This document shows positions 8,432 through 15,954 of a stretch of 64,000 bases of DNA, piece by piece. Numbering within the stretch: position 1 is the stretch's first letter; each line of letters opens with the position of its first letter. The notes under the pieces were generated by a model that was given only the letters and a program-made list of their open reading frames with translations, was not told the origin of the DNA and searched no databases. The position numbers and the translations under genes were made by a program. The stretch covers positions 121,605 to 185,604 of the forward strand of contig NZ_JARLTC010000026.1 of the NCBI RefSeq assembly GCF_029382225.1, written 5' to 3'. Origin of the DNA: Spongiactinospora sp. TRM90649. GTDB lineage: Bacteria > Actinomycetota > Actinomycetes > Streptosporangiales > Streptosporangiaceae.

Positions 8432-9616
8432 CTAGTTCTGACCGGCCAGCGGGTCGAACGACCGGCCGTCCGGCTTGGTCTGGGCCAGGAAGGTCGTCAT
8501 CTCGATGTCCCCGGTGTCCGGGAAGTACTTGGTGATGCCCAGGATGTTGGGCTGAAGCCGCCCCAGCGCGGGTTCCAGTGCCGCGTGCACCTTGGCGGAG
8601 TCACTCGTGGTGCCCGCGACGCTCACCGCCTTGGCGAACCACTCGACGCCGAAGTAGCCGAATTCGAGGATCTGCTGTTCGAGGGCCGACTTGTACTTCT
8701 CATCGCTGTACTTCTTGTGGAAAGCGCCGACCACCGGAATGCTGTCGAAAGCATTGCTCTTCACGGTGGAGACATTGCTGCCGACGAGTTGGCTGTTGCT
8801 CATGTACTTGGTCATTCCGGGGCCACCGGCGCACACCGCGTTGATGAATGTCCCCTTGAAACCAAGGTGTCGCGCCTGATCCATGACAAGGGCCGCCGAC
8901 TGGCAGACCGTGGTAATGGCTATGGCATCCGGATTCCCACGCAACAGACTGGTGAGCTGGCTGGTGAGGTCGGTTGTCACGGTGTCATAGGAGGCAGTGC
9001 CGGTGATGGTGCCGCCGTTCAGCTTCCACGCCTTGGAGAAGGTGTCGGTGAACGCCGGGCCGAAGTCGCTGCCGACCTCCATGATCGCGACCGACTTGAG
9101 GGTGAGCTTCTCCTTCTTGGCGTATTCGCCGACGAGGCGGGCCAGGTCGGGGATCTGCCGCTCCAGGTTGTAGGTGGAGCGCACCACCAGCTTGTTGCCC
9201 TGCGCGGTGAACGTCGGCGTCTGGGAGGTGGACATCAGGATGAAGTCGTCCTTCTGATTGAAGCCCATCAGCGGGAACGACGACTGGGTGGCCGGAGTGT
9301 AGATCATCAGCGAGTCGCTGAGCTTCTGACCACAGGAGACGGACTTGGACGGCACGAACTGGTCGTCGCAGACGGTCGCCTTCACCTTGTGGCGCTTTCC
9401 GTTGACGAGGACTCCGCCGCTCTTGTTGATCTCGTTCTCGGCGGCCTGCACGCCGAGCCAGAAGCCGCTTCCGTACGCTGCCGCGTTGCCGGTCAGGGGA
9501 GTGATGATCCCGATCTTGATCAGATCGTCGTTCCCGCCGCTTCCGTCACCGCCGCAGGCGGTGAGCGAACCAAGAACGCTGAGGATCAGACCGAAGCTGA
9601 TCGCGCGTTTCTTCAT
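8432..9616 (-). CDS. ABC transporter substrate-binding lipoprotein (LivK-type, Peripla_BP_6)
   Basis: A 394-residue extracytoplasmic binding protein. A lipoprotein signal MKKRAISFGLILSVLGSLTAC places the lipidated Cys at residue 21, followed by a Gly/Ser linker. IKIGIITPLTGNAAAYGSGFWLGVQAAENEIN is the start of the type I periplasmic binding fold; the rest aligns in layout with LivK/UrtA-type proteins. It heads the importer operon and delivers substrate to LivH/LivMG/LivF. A leader of about 300 bases with TGAAAC-like motifs precedes it. The ligand cannot be read from sequence; neighbouring acyl-CoA enzymes make an organic acid or amide plausible. Confidence 0.93.
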   Translation of the reverse strand: MKKRAISFGLILSVLGSLTACGGDGSGGNDDLIKIGIITPLTGNAAAYGSGFWLGVQAAENEINKSGGVLVNGKRHKVKATVCDDQFVPSKSVSCGQKLSDSLMIYTPATQSSFPLMGFNQKDDFILMSTSQTPTFTAQGNKLVVRSTYNLERQIPDLARLVGEYAKKEKLTLKSVAIMEVGSDFGPAFTDTFSKAWKLNGGTITGTASYDTVTTDLTSQLTSLLRGNPDAIAITTVCQSAALVMDQARHLGFKGTFINAVCAGGPGMTKYMSNSQLVGSNVSTVKSNAFDSIPVVGAFHKKYSDEKYKSALEQQILEFGYFGVEWFAKAVSVAGTTSDSAKVHAALEPALGRLQPNILGITKYFPDTGDIEMTTFLAQTKPDGRSFDPLAGQN

Positions 9617-9923
9617 GTGGGGCCTTTCCTGGAGAGCCGGCGACTCAAAGGCGATCCTTTAGGAAACGGGAGCCCGACCCGCCGACCGATCGTTTCACGA
9701 TATGACCCGGCCGTTTCATTGTCAATGTTTCAGCCATGTCAATGGCCTGGATCCGGATGGTCCGTATTTATTGATCGCGAGAAGCGGGGAAGCGCCATTT
9801 GGGCATGGTCGTCCTAAGGCGTGACGGCTCAGCCGGAGCCGGTACTGGAATATCGAATAGAGCTCATGTTCCGGCCGCCGGATATGTGGCGGCGACGGCT
9901 ATTTTTCGGCTTCTCGCAAGTGA
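9617..9923. promoter_or_regulatory. Regulatory region upstream of the importer operon
   Basis: This 307-base gap between the binding-protein start and the IclR stop holds no convincing gene. It is unusually AT-rich around 9689-9760 and contains three GTTTCA words: TCGTTTCA at 9690-9697, CGTTTCAT at 9712-9719 and TGTTTCA at 9726-9732. This spaced array suggests a regulator-controlled promoter for the minus-strand importer operon. Confidence 0.45.
9690..9697. promoter_or_regulatory. TCGTTTCA site (candidate IclR-type operator, copy 2)
   Basis: TCGTTTCA, inside ATCGTTTCAC, which is the exact reverse complement of the 10-mer GTGAAACGAT before the CMD-like gene. It lies 74 bases upstream of the binding-protein start with two related GTTTCA words between. 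Function is inferred. Confidence 0.42.
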
Positions 9924-10730
9924 CTAGCGGGTGTGAATGCGCTTGGAAATGTCTTCACCGGTTCGGGCCACCAACCTTTCGAACTCGCGGCGACGATCGT
10001 CGTTGACGCGCGACGCGGGGCAGAGCACGCTCAGGGCCGCGACCGGATTACCTCGGTCGTCGAAGACCGGCGCGCTGACGCCCACCGCCCCGACCACCCG
10101 CTCTCCCGCGCTGTACGCCGTCCCCCGGCGGCGCACGGAGTCGAGCTCCTGGCGCAGCACCTCGACATCGGTGATCGTGCTCGGCGTCATCGGCCGCATG
10201 TCCACGGTCCGCAGCACGTCTTCCAGCTCGTCGGGCGGCAGGAACGCCAGCAGCACCTTGCCCGCCGAGCCGATGTGGATGCCCGTGGCCACGCCGAGCC
10301 CGGCGGTGTAGCGGATCGGCTGCGGGCTGGGCAGCTCCTCGATGCACATCCGGGACAGGCCCGCGCGCACGTGCACCGTGATCGTCTCCCCGGTGGCGGC
10401 GCGCAGCGCCTTCAGGTCGGCGTCCGCGTCGAACGGGAAACCGGCCCGGAGGTCGATGAGGCCGGACATCATGCGGAAGCACCCCGGACCGAGCCGGTAC
10501 TCGCCGTTGGGCGCCTGCAGCACCATGCCCTTGTTCTTCAGGGTCGTCAGGATGCGGTACGTGGTGGCCTTGGACAGGATGGCCGCCGCGCTGATCTCGC
10601 TCAACTGCCCGGGGCCGTCGCCCAGCACCATCAGGATGTCCACGGCTCGGGCGATCGCCCGGACAGGGGTGACGCTCTGCCCCTCGGCCTCGGCGGAGGA
10701 CGACTCTTCGTCGATCTCGTCCACGTTCAC
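9924..10730 (-). CDS. IclR-family transcriptional regulator
   Basis: A 268-residue regulator. Residues ~20-85 form the IclR winged helix (AIARAVDILMVLGDGPGQLSEI then SKATTYRILTTLKNKG), and residues ~95-265 the effector domain with the typical GVATGIHIGSAGKVLLAFLPPDEL segment and GVSAPVFDDRGNPVAALSV. I chose GTG 10730, which leaves 4 bases after the stop of the B12-binding subunit gene and has GGGAGCG upstream; a longer frame to 10823 would run inside that gene. It is the last gene of the catabolic operon and the best candidate to bind the TCGTTTCA sites around it. Confidence 0.9.
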   Translation of the reverse strand: MNVDEIDEESSSAEAEGQSVTPVRAIARAVDILMVLGDGPGQLSEISAAAILSKATTYRILTTLKNKGMVLQAPNGEYRLGPGCFRMMSGLIDLRAGFPFDADADLKALRAATGETITVHVRAGLSRMCIEELPSPQPIRYTAGLGVATGIHIGSAGKVLLAFLPPDELEDVLRTVDMRPMTPSTITDVEVLRQELDSVRRRGTAYSAGERVVGAVGVSAPVFDDRGNPVAALSVLCPASRVNDDRRREFERLVARTGEDISKRIHTR

Positions 10731-10734
10731 CCGT

Positions 10735-11148
10735 TCACGCTCCCTTGCCGTCGTTTCCTGCCGCGGCGAAGGCGGCCACCACGTCCTCGGTGGCAGAGCC
10801 AGGACCAAAGTAGCGATACACACCCGCGTCGAGCATCCTACTGATCTCGTCGGGCTCGTCGATCCCGCCGGCGATCACCGGAATGTCGAGAACGTCGCGT
10901 GCGCGCAGCTTGCCGATCAGCCCGGTGGCGAAGTATCCAAGACCGCCGCTGAGACAACTGACTCCGATGACGTCGGCGTCCTCCGCGACGGCCGCCGCCA
11001 CGATGTCGTCGGTGGGCACCCGCTTGCCCAGGTAAACCACCTCGAACCCGCCGTTGGTCAGCGCTTTCGCGATCAGGTTGACGCCCACGTCGTGCCCGTC
11101 CAGGCCGACCTTGGCCAGCACCACGCGGATCGGCCGGGCGGCGCTCAT
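10735..11148 (-). CDS. B12-binding small subunit of an acyl-CoA mutase
   Basis: A 137-residue cobalamin-binding domain protein. The base-off motif DxHxxG is GLDGHDVGVN with the cobalt-ligand His at residue 19; SCLSGG and the VIAGG strand complete the B12 fold. Length and motif match the small subunits of isobutyryl-CoA mutase (IcmB) and 2-hydroxyisobutyryl-CoA mutase (HcmB). It overlaps the large-subunit gene by 4 bases (ATGA), so the two are made together and form a heteromeric, adenosylcobalamin-dependent mutase. The exact acyl-CoA substrate is not determined. Confidence 0.92.
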   Translation of the reverse strand: MSAARPIRVVLAKVGLDGHDVGVNLIAKALTNGGFEVVYLGKRVPTDDIVAAAVAEDADVIGVSCLSGGLGYFATGLIGKLRARDVLDIPVIAGGIDEPDEISRMLDAGVYRYFGPGSATEDVVAAFAAAGNDGKGA

Positions 11149-12710
11149 CGGCCGAACCCCTTTCCGGTGGCCTCGACGATCTCCTGCCCGGTGGCCCCCG
11201 CTCGCAACGCCGCGATGGTCGGCGGAACCAGGTTGTCGGTGGTGGCCGCTGCGGCCCGCACCCGCTCCAGCGCCGAGCGCGCCGGCGTCTGGTCGCGGTC
11301 GCGGCGGTGCGCGGCCACCCGCTCTCTGGCGGTCTTCTCGACCTGGGCGAAGTCGACCTCGCCGGTGCTGTGGCCGCCGAACAGCTTCGGGCCATGAGGG
11401 CTGCGCAGCAGGTTGGCGCCCACCATGACCCGCTCGCCCCGGGCGAGCTGACGCTGCCGGGTGCCGCGCAGCTCGTCGATGCGGCCGCTGATGTAGCCGT
11501 CGTGCAGCGCGGCCAGGCCGCCGCCGTGGTCGTCGATGCGGCGTAGCTCGGCCTTGATGCCCGCCGCGACGTGCTCGTCCAGTTCGGCCAGCTTGTGACT
11601 GCCGGCGAGCGGGTCCACGCTGGCCATCGCGCCGTGCTCGTAGGCCACCACCTCCATGGTGCGCAGCGCCAACGCCGCCGCGTCGACGGACGGGATGCGC
11701 AGCGCCTCGTCGTAGGCGCTGGCGCACAGGTAGTCGACACCGCCGAGCATCGAGCCGAGCACGCTCAGCGTGATCCGGGGGACGTTGACCAGCGGTTCGT
11801 CCGCCGACTCCAGGCCGTGCGCGTAGCCCATCAAGGTCATCGGCGGCTGTTCGCGGACCGGCAGGCCGTACCGCTGTTCGACCAGCTCGGCCCAGACCGT
11901 CCGGGCGGTGCGGAACAACGCCGCGCTGACGTAGAGGTCGCTGCGCTCGTTGAGGAAGAACATCATGTGCGCGAGCGCGTCGCGCACCGCGTAGCCGCGC
12001 GCGACCAGCTCGTCCAGGTAGACCTGGGCGTTGGCGAAGGCCATCGCGGTCGCGACGACGGGCCCGGCGCCGGCGACGTCGAGGTGGTTCGAGCACACGG
12101 TGAGCGCCGCGCCCGGCAACCGGTTGTCGATGGCGAAGGCGACGCAGTCGCAGGCGATGCGCACCGCCTGCTCGGGAGTGAAGATCTCCGTGCCGCGCGC
12201 GGTGAACTCCTTGAGCGGGTCGTTCTGCATCACCAGGCGCACGTGCCCGGCTCCGGCGTCGGTCAGCACCGAGTGCACCATGCCCAGGCCGATGTGCCCG
12301 ATCGAGTTGGCCAGCAGCCCGACGCTGTCCACGCGGGAGAAGTCCAGCTCGGAGCAGATCTCGGCGAAGTCCGCCAGCGTCGAGCAGGAGACCCCGGCCC
12401 GGCCGACCTGGGCGTGCGCCAGTTCGTGGTCGGGGTCGAAGCCGAGCTGGGCGGGCAGGTCGGCGGCCAGCAGGAACGACTCGGCGCCCAGCTCCTGCAG
12501 GATCGCCAGCCGGCGGGCGGTCATGTCCGGAGTGCCCAGCCCGGAGTAGACCATGAACCGGGGACGGTACGGTCCAGGAGACGCGGTGAGCCGGTCGGCC
12601 CACTGGTCCAGCGCGGCCGATCCGCTGCCGCCGTACCCGCGCCGGATCGGCACCTCGCCGTCGTTGGCCCGGGTCGGCGCCTCGTCGAGGCTTGGTTGGC
12701 CGTCGTCCAT
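11145..12710 (-). CDS. Acyl-CoA mutase large subunit (methylmalonyl-CoA mutase family)
   Basis: A 521-residue catalytic subunit of the MCM/ICM/HCM family, which rearranges the carbon skeleton of an acyl-CoA by an adenosylcobalamin radical mechanism. Family blocks include FMVYSGLGTPDMTARR, LLAADLPAQLGFDPDH, QNDPLKEFTARGTEIF and LDVAGAGPVV. It is shorter than IcmA/HcmA (~560) because the N-terminal part before FMVYSGLG lacks the usual PTMYRGRPWTMRQ-like stretch. The Arg in the KEFTARGT block resembles methylmalonyl- rather than isobutyryl-type enzymes, but specificity should not be read from this alone. ATG 12710 lies one base after the preceding stop. Confidence 0.87.
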   Translation of the reverse strand: MDDGQPSLDEAPTRANDGEVPIRRGYGGSGSAALDQWADRLTASPGPYRPRFMVYSGLGTPDMTARRLAILQELGAESFLLAADLPAQLGFDPDHELAHAQVGRAGVSCSTLADFAEICSELDFSRVDSVGLLANSIGHIGLGMVHSVLTDAGAGHVRLVMQNDPLKEFTARGTEIFTPEQAVRIACDCVAFAIDNRLPGAALTVCSNHLDVAGAGPVVATAMAFANAQVYLDELVARGYAVRDALAHMMFFLNERSDLYVSAALFRTARTVWAELVEQRYGLPVREQPPMTLMGYAHGLESADEPLVNVPRITLSVLGSMLGGVDYLCASAYDEALRIPSVDAAALALRTMEVVAYEHGAMASVDPLAGSHKLAELDEHVAAGIKAELRRIDDHGGGLAALHDGYISGRIDELRGTRQRQLARGERVMVGANLLRSPHGPKLFGGHSTGEVDFAQVEKTARERVAAHRRDRDQTPARSALERVRAAAATTDNLVPPTIAALRAGATGQEIVEATGKGFGR

Positions 12711-12711
12711 G

Positions 12712-13158
12712 TCAGTTGCCCATTTCGTCCGACGATATCCTCGTTTCAATTCTGCCGCCCGGCGGTCGGCTCATGCAAGCCCCGGCGTGGGGGGTGAACC
12801 AGTAGCGGGCTTCGCCCACCTGAACGGCGACCGGGCAGGGCACCGCCTCCGGGTCGTCCAGGCCGAGGATCTGGCCGAACACCACCGGCCCGTCGTCGAG
12901 CCGCACCTGTCCCAGCATGTACGGCGAGTCCAGCCCGGGACGGGGCACCATGACGCGGGTGCAGCTCACCAGCGTGCCGGTACGGGCGAACGCGCCGAGC
13001 CGTACATCCGCGCCGCCGCACCGATGACAAACCGCGCGAGCCGGCCACGCCGTGGCGCGGCAGTTCGCGCAGCGCCCGCCGACCAGGGCACCGGCCGCGA
13101 GATCGAATCGTGGCCGCTCGCCGGTCGGGGCGCGGTCGAGCGCGGCAGCTAGGTCCAT
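12712..13158 (-). CDS. Zn-ribbon/OB-fold (DUF35) protein
   Basis: A 148-residue DUF35-type protein. A rubredoxin-like zinc ribbon with CANC and CHRC pairs (residues ~29-47) precedes an OB fold with TGTLVSCTRVMVPRPG, GQVRLDDGPVVFGQI and a C-terminal strand. Such proteins act as partners of SCP2-type thiolases or HMG-CoA synthase-like enzymes, channelling acyl-CoA. The start (ATG 13158) overlaps the 3' end of the thiolase gene by 10 bases, consistent with a physical complex with that thiolase. A longer frame reading up to 13701 is an artefact inside the thiolase gene. Confidence 0.88.
   Translation of the reverse strand: MDLAAALDRAPTGERPRFDLAAGALVGGRCANCRATAWPARAVCHRCGGADVRLGAFARTGTLVSCTRVMVPRPGLDSPYMLGQVRLDDGPVVFGQILGLDDPEAVPCPVAVQVGEARYWFTPHAGACMSRPPGGRIETRISSDEMGN
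12741..12748. promoter_or_regulatory. TCGTTTCA site (candidate IclR-type operator, copy 3)
   Basis: TCGTTTCA within CCTCGTTTCAATTCTGC, 31 bases upstream of the mutase large-subunit start and inside the 3' end of the DUF35 gene. The extended word is nearly identical to that at 15900-15916, which argues for function beyond coding constraint. Confidence 0.35.
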
Positions 13159-14351
13159 CGTCCCATCCGTTCCAGAAGGTGTACGTTGACGGCGGCCGAT
13201 TCGCCCTCCAGCCAGCCGCCGCTGTTCTGCGCCAGCGCGATGCGCGGACGGCGGACCTGCCGCTCCCCGGCCTCGCCGCGCAACTGCCAGGTCAGCTCTG
13301 CCAACTGGGCGAGCCCGGTGGCTCCCACCGGATGGCCGCGCGAGGCCAGCCCGCCGCTGGGGTTGATCGGCAGCCGGCCGTCCAGGGCGGTCGCGCCGCT
13401 GCGGAAGAACCCGGCCGCGTCGCCGGGCGGGCAGAAGCCCAGTTGCTCGGCGTAAAGCAGTTCGGCCGGGGCCATGGCGTCGTGCACCTCGGCGACGTCC
13501 ACGTCTCCGGGCCCGATTCCGGCCTGTTCGTAGGCGCGTTGTGCGCACAGGGTCGCGCCCGACGGCCCGCCGTCCGGGTCCAGGGTGAAGCCGGATCCGG
13601 ACGCCGAGGCCAGGACGCGCACCGCAGGACGCTCCCCCTGCGGCAGCGCCCCGCTGCGGGCCAGCACCACGGCCGCCGCGCCGTCGCAGATCGAACTGCA
13701 CATCAGCAGGGTGAGCGGGTCCGCGATGCAGCGCGACTCCAGCACCTGTTCCGCGGTGACCTCTACCCGATGCTGCGCGTACGGGTTGCGGGCGCCGTTC
13801 GCGTGGCTCTTCACCGAGACCTCGGCCAGGTCGCGACGGGTGATCGACCCGTCGGCCAGCCGGAGCCGCAGCCGCAGGCCGTACACGGCGGTGAACTGGA
13901 TGCCCAGACCGGCGACGACGTCGAGGTCGGCGGCCGACTCCAGCGCGTCCAGCGTGCGGGAACGGTCGGCCACGAACATCTTTTCGAAGCCGATCGCCAG
14001 CACGACGTCGGCCGCGCCGGACCGGATCGCCATGACGGCCTGCGCGAACGCGGTCGAGCCGCCCGCGCAGGCGTTCTCCACGTTGACGATCGGCACGCCC
14101 TCGATGCCGATCTCGCGCAGCACGGTCTGCCCGCGCACCATCTCCTGCCCCTGCAGCATGCCCGCCATCGCGTTGGAGGAGTACACCATCCCCACGCGCT
14201 TCGGCCCGATGCCGGCGTCGATCAGCGCACGCAAGCCGGCCACCCGGACCAGGTCTTTCAGGGACCTGTCGGAATGCCGGCCGAAGGGGTGCATGCCCAC
14301 ACCGGCCACCACCACGTTCTCAGCCGTGTTCTCAGCCCTGTTCTCAGCCAT
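13149..14351 (-). CDS. SCP2-type thiolase / lipid-transfer protein-like acetyltransferase
   Basis: A 400-residue thiolase-superfamily enzyme. The nucleophile is Cys95 in NVENACAGGSTAF, and the C-terminal NPSGGLASRGHPVGATG carries the catalytic His. The second active-site Cys typical of biosynthetic thiolases is not evident at the C-terminus, which places it in the SCP2/lipid-transfer subgroup that works with a DUF35 partner. It would cleave or form a beta-ketoacyl-CoA or catalyse a retro-aldol step. Overlaps the DUF35 gene downstream and the acyl-CoA synthetase gene upstream by 8 bases, so all belong to one operon with the mutase. Confidence 0.9.
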   Translation of the reverse strand: MAENRAENTAENVVVAGVGMHPFGRHSDRSLKDLVRVAGLRALIDAGIGPKRVGMVYSSNAMAGMLQGQEMVRGQTVLREIGIEGVPIVNVENACAGGSTAFAQAVMAIRSGAADVVLAIGFEKMFVADRSRTLDALESAADLDVVAGLGIQFTAVYGLRLRLRLADGSITRRDLAEVSVKSHANGARNPYAQHRVEVTAEQVLESRCIADPLTLLMCSSICDGAAAVVLARSGALPQGERPAVRVLASASGSGFTLDPDGGPSGATLCAQRAYEQAGIGPGDVDVAEVHDAMAPAELLYAEQLGFCPPGDAAGFFRSGATALDGRLPINPSGGLASRGHPVGATGLAQLAELTWQLRGEAGERQVRRPRIALAQNSGGWLEGESAAVNVHLLERMGRWT

Positions 14352-15927
14352 GGGCCGACTCCGCCGACCTGCCGGGGCCGTCCAGGGCCGCGCGGATGGC
14401 GTTGCGATCGACCTTGCCGTAGGCGTTTCGCGGAATCCGCGGCCAGACGGCGACCCGCCTGGGCACGCGGATGCCCAGCCGGGGCCGGGCGAAGGCCAGC
14501 AGCTCCTCGACGTCGACCTCGGTGCCCGCGGACGGGCGCACCACCGCGGTCACCGCGTCTCCCCAGCGTTCGTCGGGCATGCCCAGCACGACGACCTCCT
14601 CCACGTTCCGGAAGGTCGCCAGCACGTCCTCGACCTCGCGAGGCGCCACGTTGAACCCGCCGGTATTGATCATTTCGTCACGGCGTCCGCGCAGGAACAC
14701 GAAGCCGCGTTCATCGGTGATCGCGAGGTCCTTGGTGCGCAGCCAGCCGTCGCGCAGCACCTCGCCGGTCTCGGCCGGCTTGCCGTGGTAACCGCTCATC
14801 AGATGCTTGCCCCGCACGTAGACCTCGCCCAGTTCATCGGGGCCGAGCGGGGTTCCGTCGCCGTCGCGGACCTCCACCGCGACGCTGTGCCAGGGACGGC
14901 CGGCCGACAGCCGCGCCGACGGATCGAGGTGATCGCGCTTCTGCAGGCACGTGATGGTGACCGGCGCCTCCGACTGGCCGTAGTCCTGCACCAGCGTGGG
15001 GCCGAAGCGCTCCACCGCGAGGTTCAGCAGCGCGGGGGCGATGGCGGACGCGCCGTACACGATGGACTCGAAACCCCAGTTCGCGGTGCGTCCGGTGGTC
15101 GGCTCGGCGGCGAGGACGGCCTCCAGCATGGCGGGCACGGCCTTCAGGGTGCGCATGGCCGGGTTCCCCGAGAGGTGCCACACCTGCTCGGGATCGAATT
15201 GCCGCATGACATGGACGCCCGCGCCGGACATCAGATACGGCAACACGAAATACCCGGCGCCGTGGGAGATGGGTTGGGTGAGCACGATCTGCTCTTCGGG
15301 AACGACCGGGCCGACCTCAAGGAGCAGGTTGAGGGCGACCTCCCGGATCGCCCGGTGCGAGAGCACGACCCCCTTGGGGCGGCCCGTGGTGCCCGAGGTG
15401 TACGAGATCCAGGCGACGCCCTCGGGGTCGGTGTCGCGGACCCGGACGGCCGACGGCGCGTCCGCGATGAGCGACTCGACGCTGTGTCCGCCGCTCACCT
15501 CATCGGCGGCGACGTCGAGGGCGATGGGCACCACGCCCGGCTCCTCGGCCAGCGCCGCGGCGTGCTCGGCGAACTCGGCCGAGTAGAACAGCGCGGCCAG
15601 GCCCGCGTCGCTGGCCATGTAGCGGAAGTCGTCCAGGTGCAGCCGCGCGTTGAGCGCGACGCGCACCCGCCGCCCGAGCGCCAGGGCGACGTCCGCTTCC
15701 ACGTATTCCGTTCGGTTTCCGGAGAGGATGCCGACCGCCGCGCCGGGCGGGACGCTCAGGCGGTCGAGCCCGTTCGCGAGGCGTTCACCCCGCCGGATGA
15801 GCTGCGCGTGGGTGCGGGCGATCCGGCCGTCGTCGACCGCGAGCGCGTCCGGGTACATCCGGGCGGCTCTGCGCAGTAGGTACGCGATGTCCAGGACACT
15901 CCTCGTTTCATTCTGCAGTCTGGCCAT
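14344..15927 (-). CDS. AMP-dependent acyl-CoA synthetase
   Basis: A 527-residue ANL-superfamily ligase that activates a carboxylic acid as acyl-adenylate and then acyl-CoA. The P-loop is YTSGTTGRPKGVVLSH (~residue 175), the DYGQSEAPVT adenine-binding block follows, then DGWLRTKDLAITDERGF and the C-terminal catalytic Lys in AYGKVDRNAIR. Length is normal for a medium/short-chain or aromatic acid CoA ligase. It is the first gene of the operon running through thiolase, DUF35, mutase and IclR genes, and its promoter carries a TCGTTTCA site. It would feed the pathway with the imported acid or the acid released by the neighbouring amidase. Confidence 0.93.
   Translation of the reverse strand: MARLQNETRSVLDIAYLLRRAARMYPDALAVDDGRIARTHAQLIRRGERLANGLDRLSVPPGAAVGILSGNRTEYVEADVALALGRRVRVALNARLHLDDFRYMASDAGLAALFYSAEFAEHAAALAEEPGVVPIALDVAADEVSGGHSVESLIADAPSAVRVRDTDPEGVAWISYTSGTTGRPKGVVLSHRAIREVALNLLLEVGPVVPEEQIVLTQPISHGAGYFVLPYLMSGAGVHVMRQFDPEQVWHLSGNPAMRTLKAVPAMLEAVLAAEPTTGRTANWGFESIVYGASAIAPALLNLAVERFGPTLVQDYGQSEAPVTITCLQKRDHLDPSARLSAGRPWHSVAVEVRDGDGTPLGPDELGEVYVRGKHLMSGYHGKPAETGEVLRDGWLRTKDLAITDERGFVFLRGRRDEMINTGGFNVAPREVEDVLATFRNVEEVVVLGMPDERWGDAVTAVVRPSAGTEVDVEELLAFARPRLGIRVPRRVAVWPRIPRNAYGKVDRNAIRAALDGPGRSAESAHG
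15902..15909. promoter_or_regulatory. TCGTTTCA site (candidate IclR-type operator, copy 4)
   Basis: TCGTTTCA in the first codons of the acyl-CoA synthetase gene, within CCTCGTTTCATTCTGC. A further CATTTCG word is at 15924-15930. A repressor bound here would cover the translation start region. Confidence 0.35.
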
Positions 15928-15954
15928 TTCGCGCCACGATACCCAGAAGCCCGA

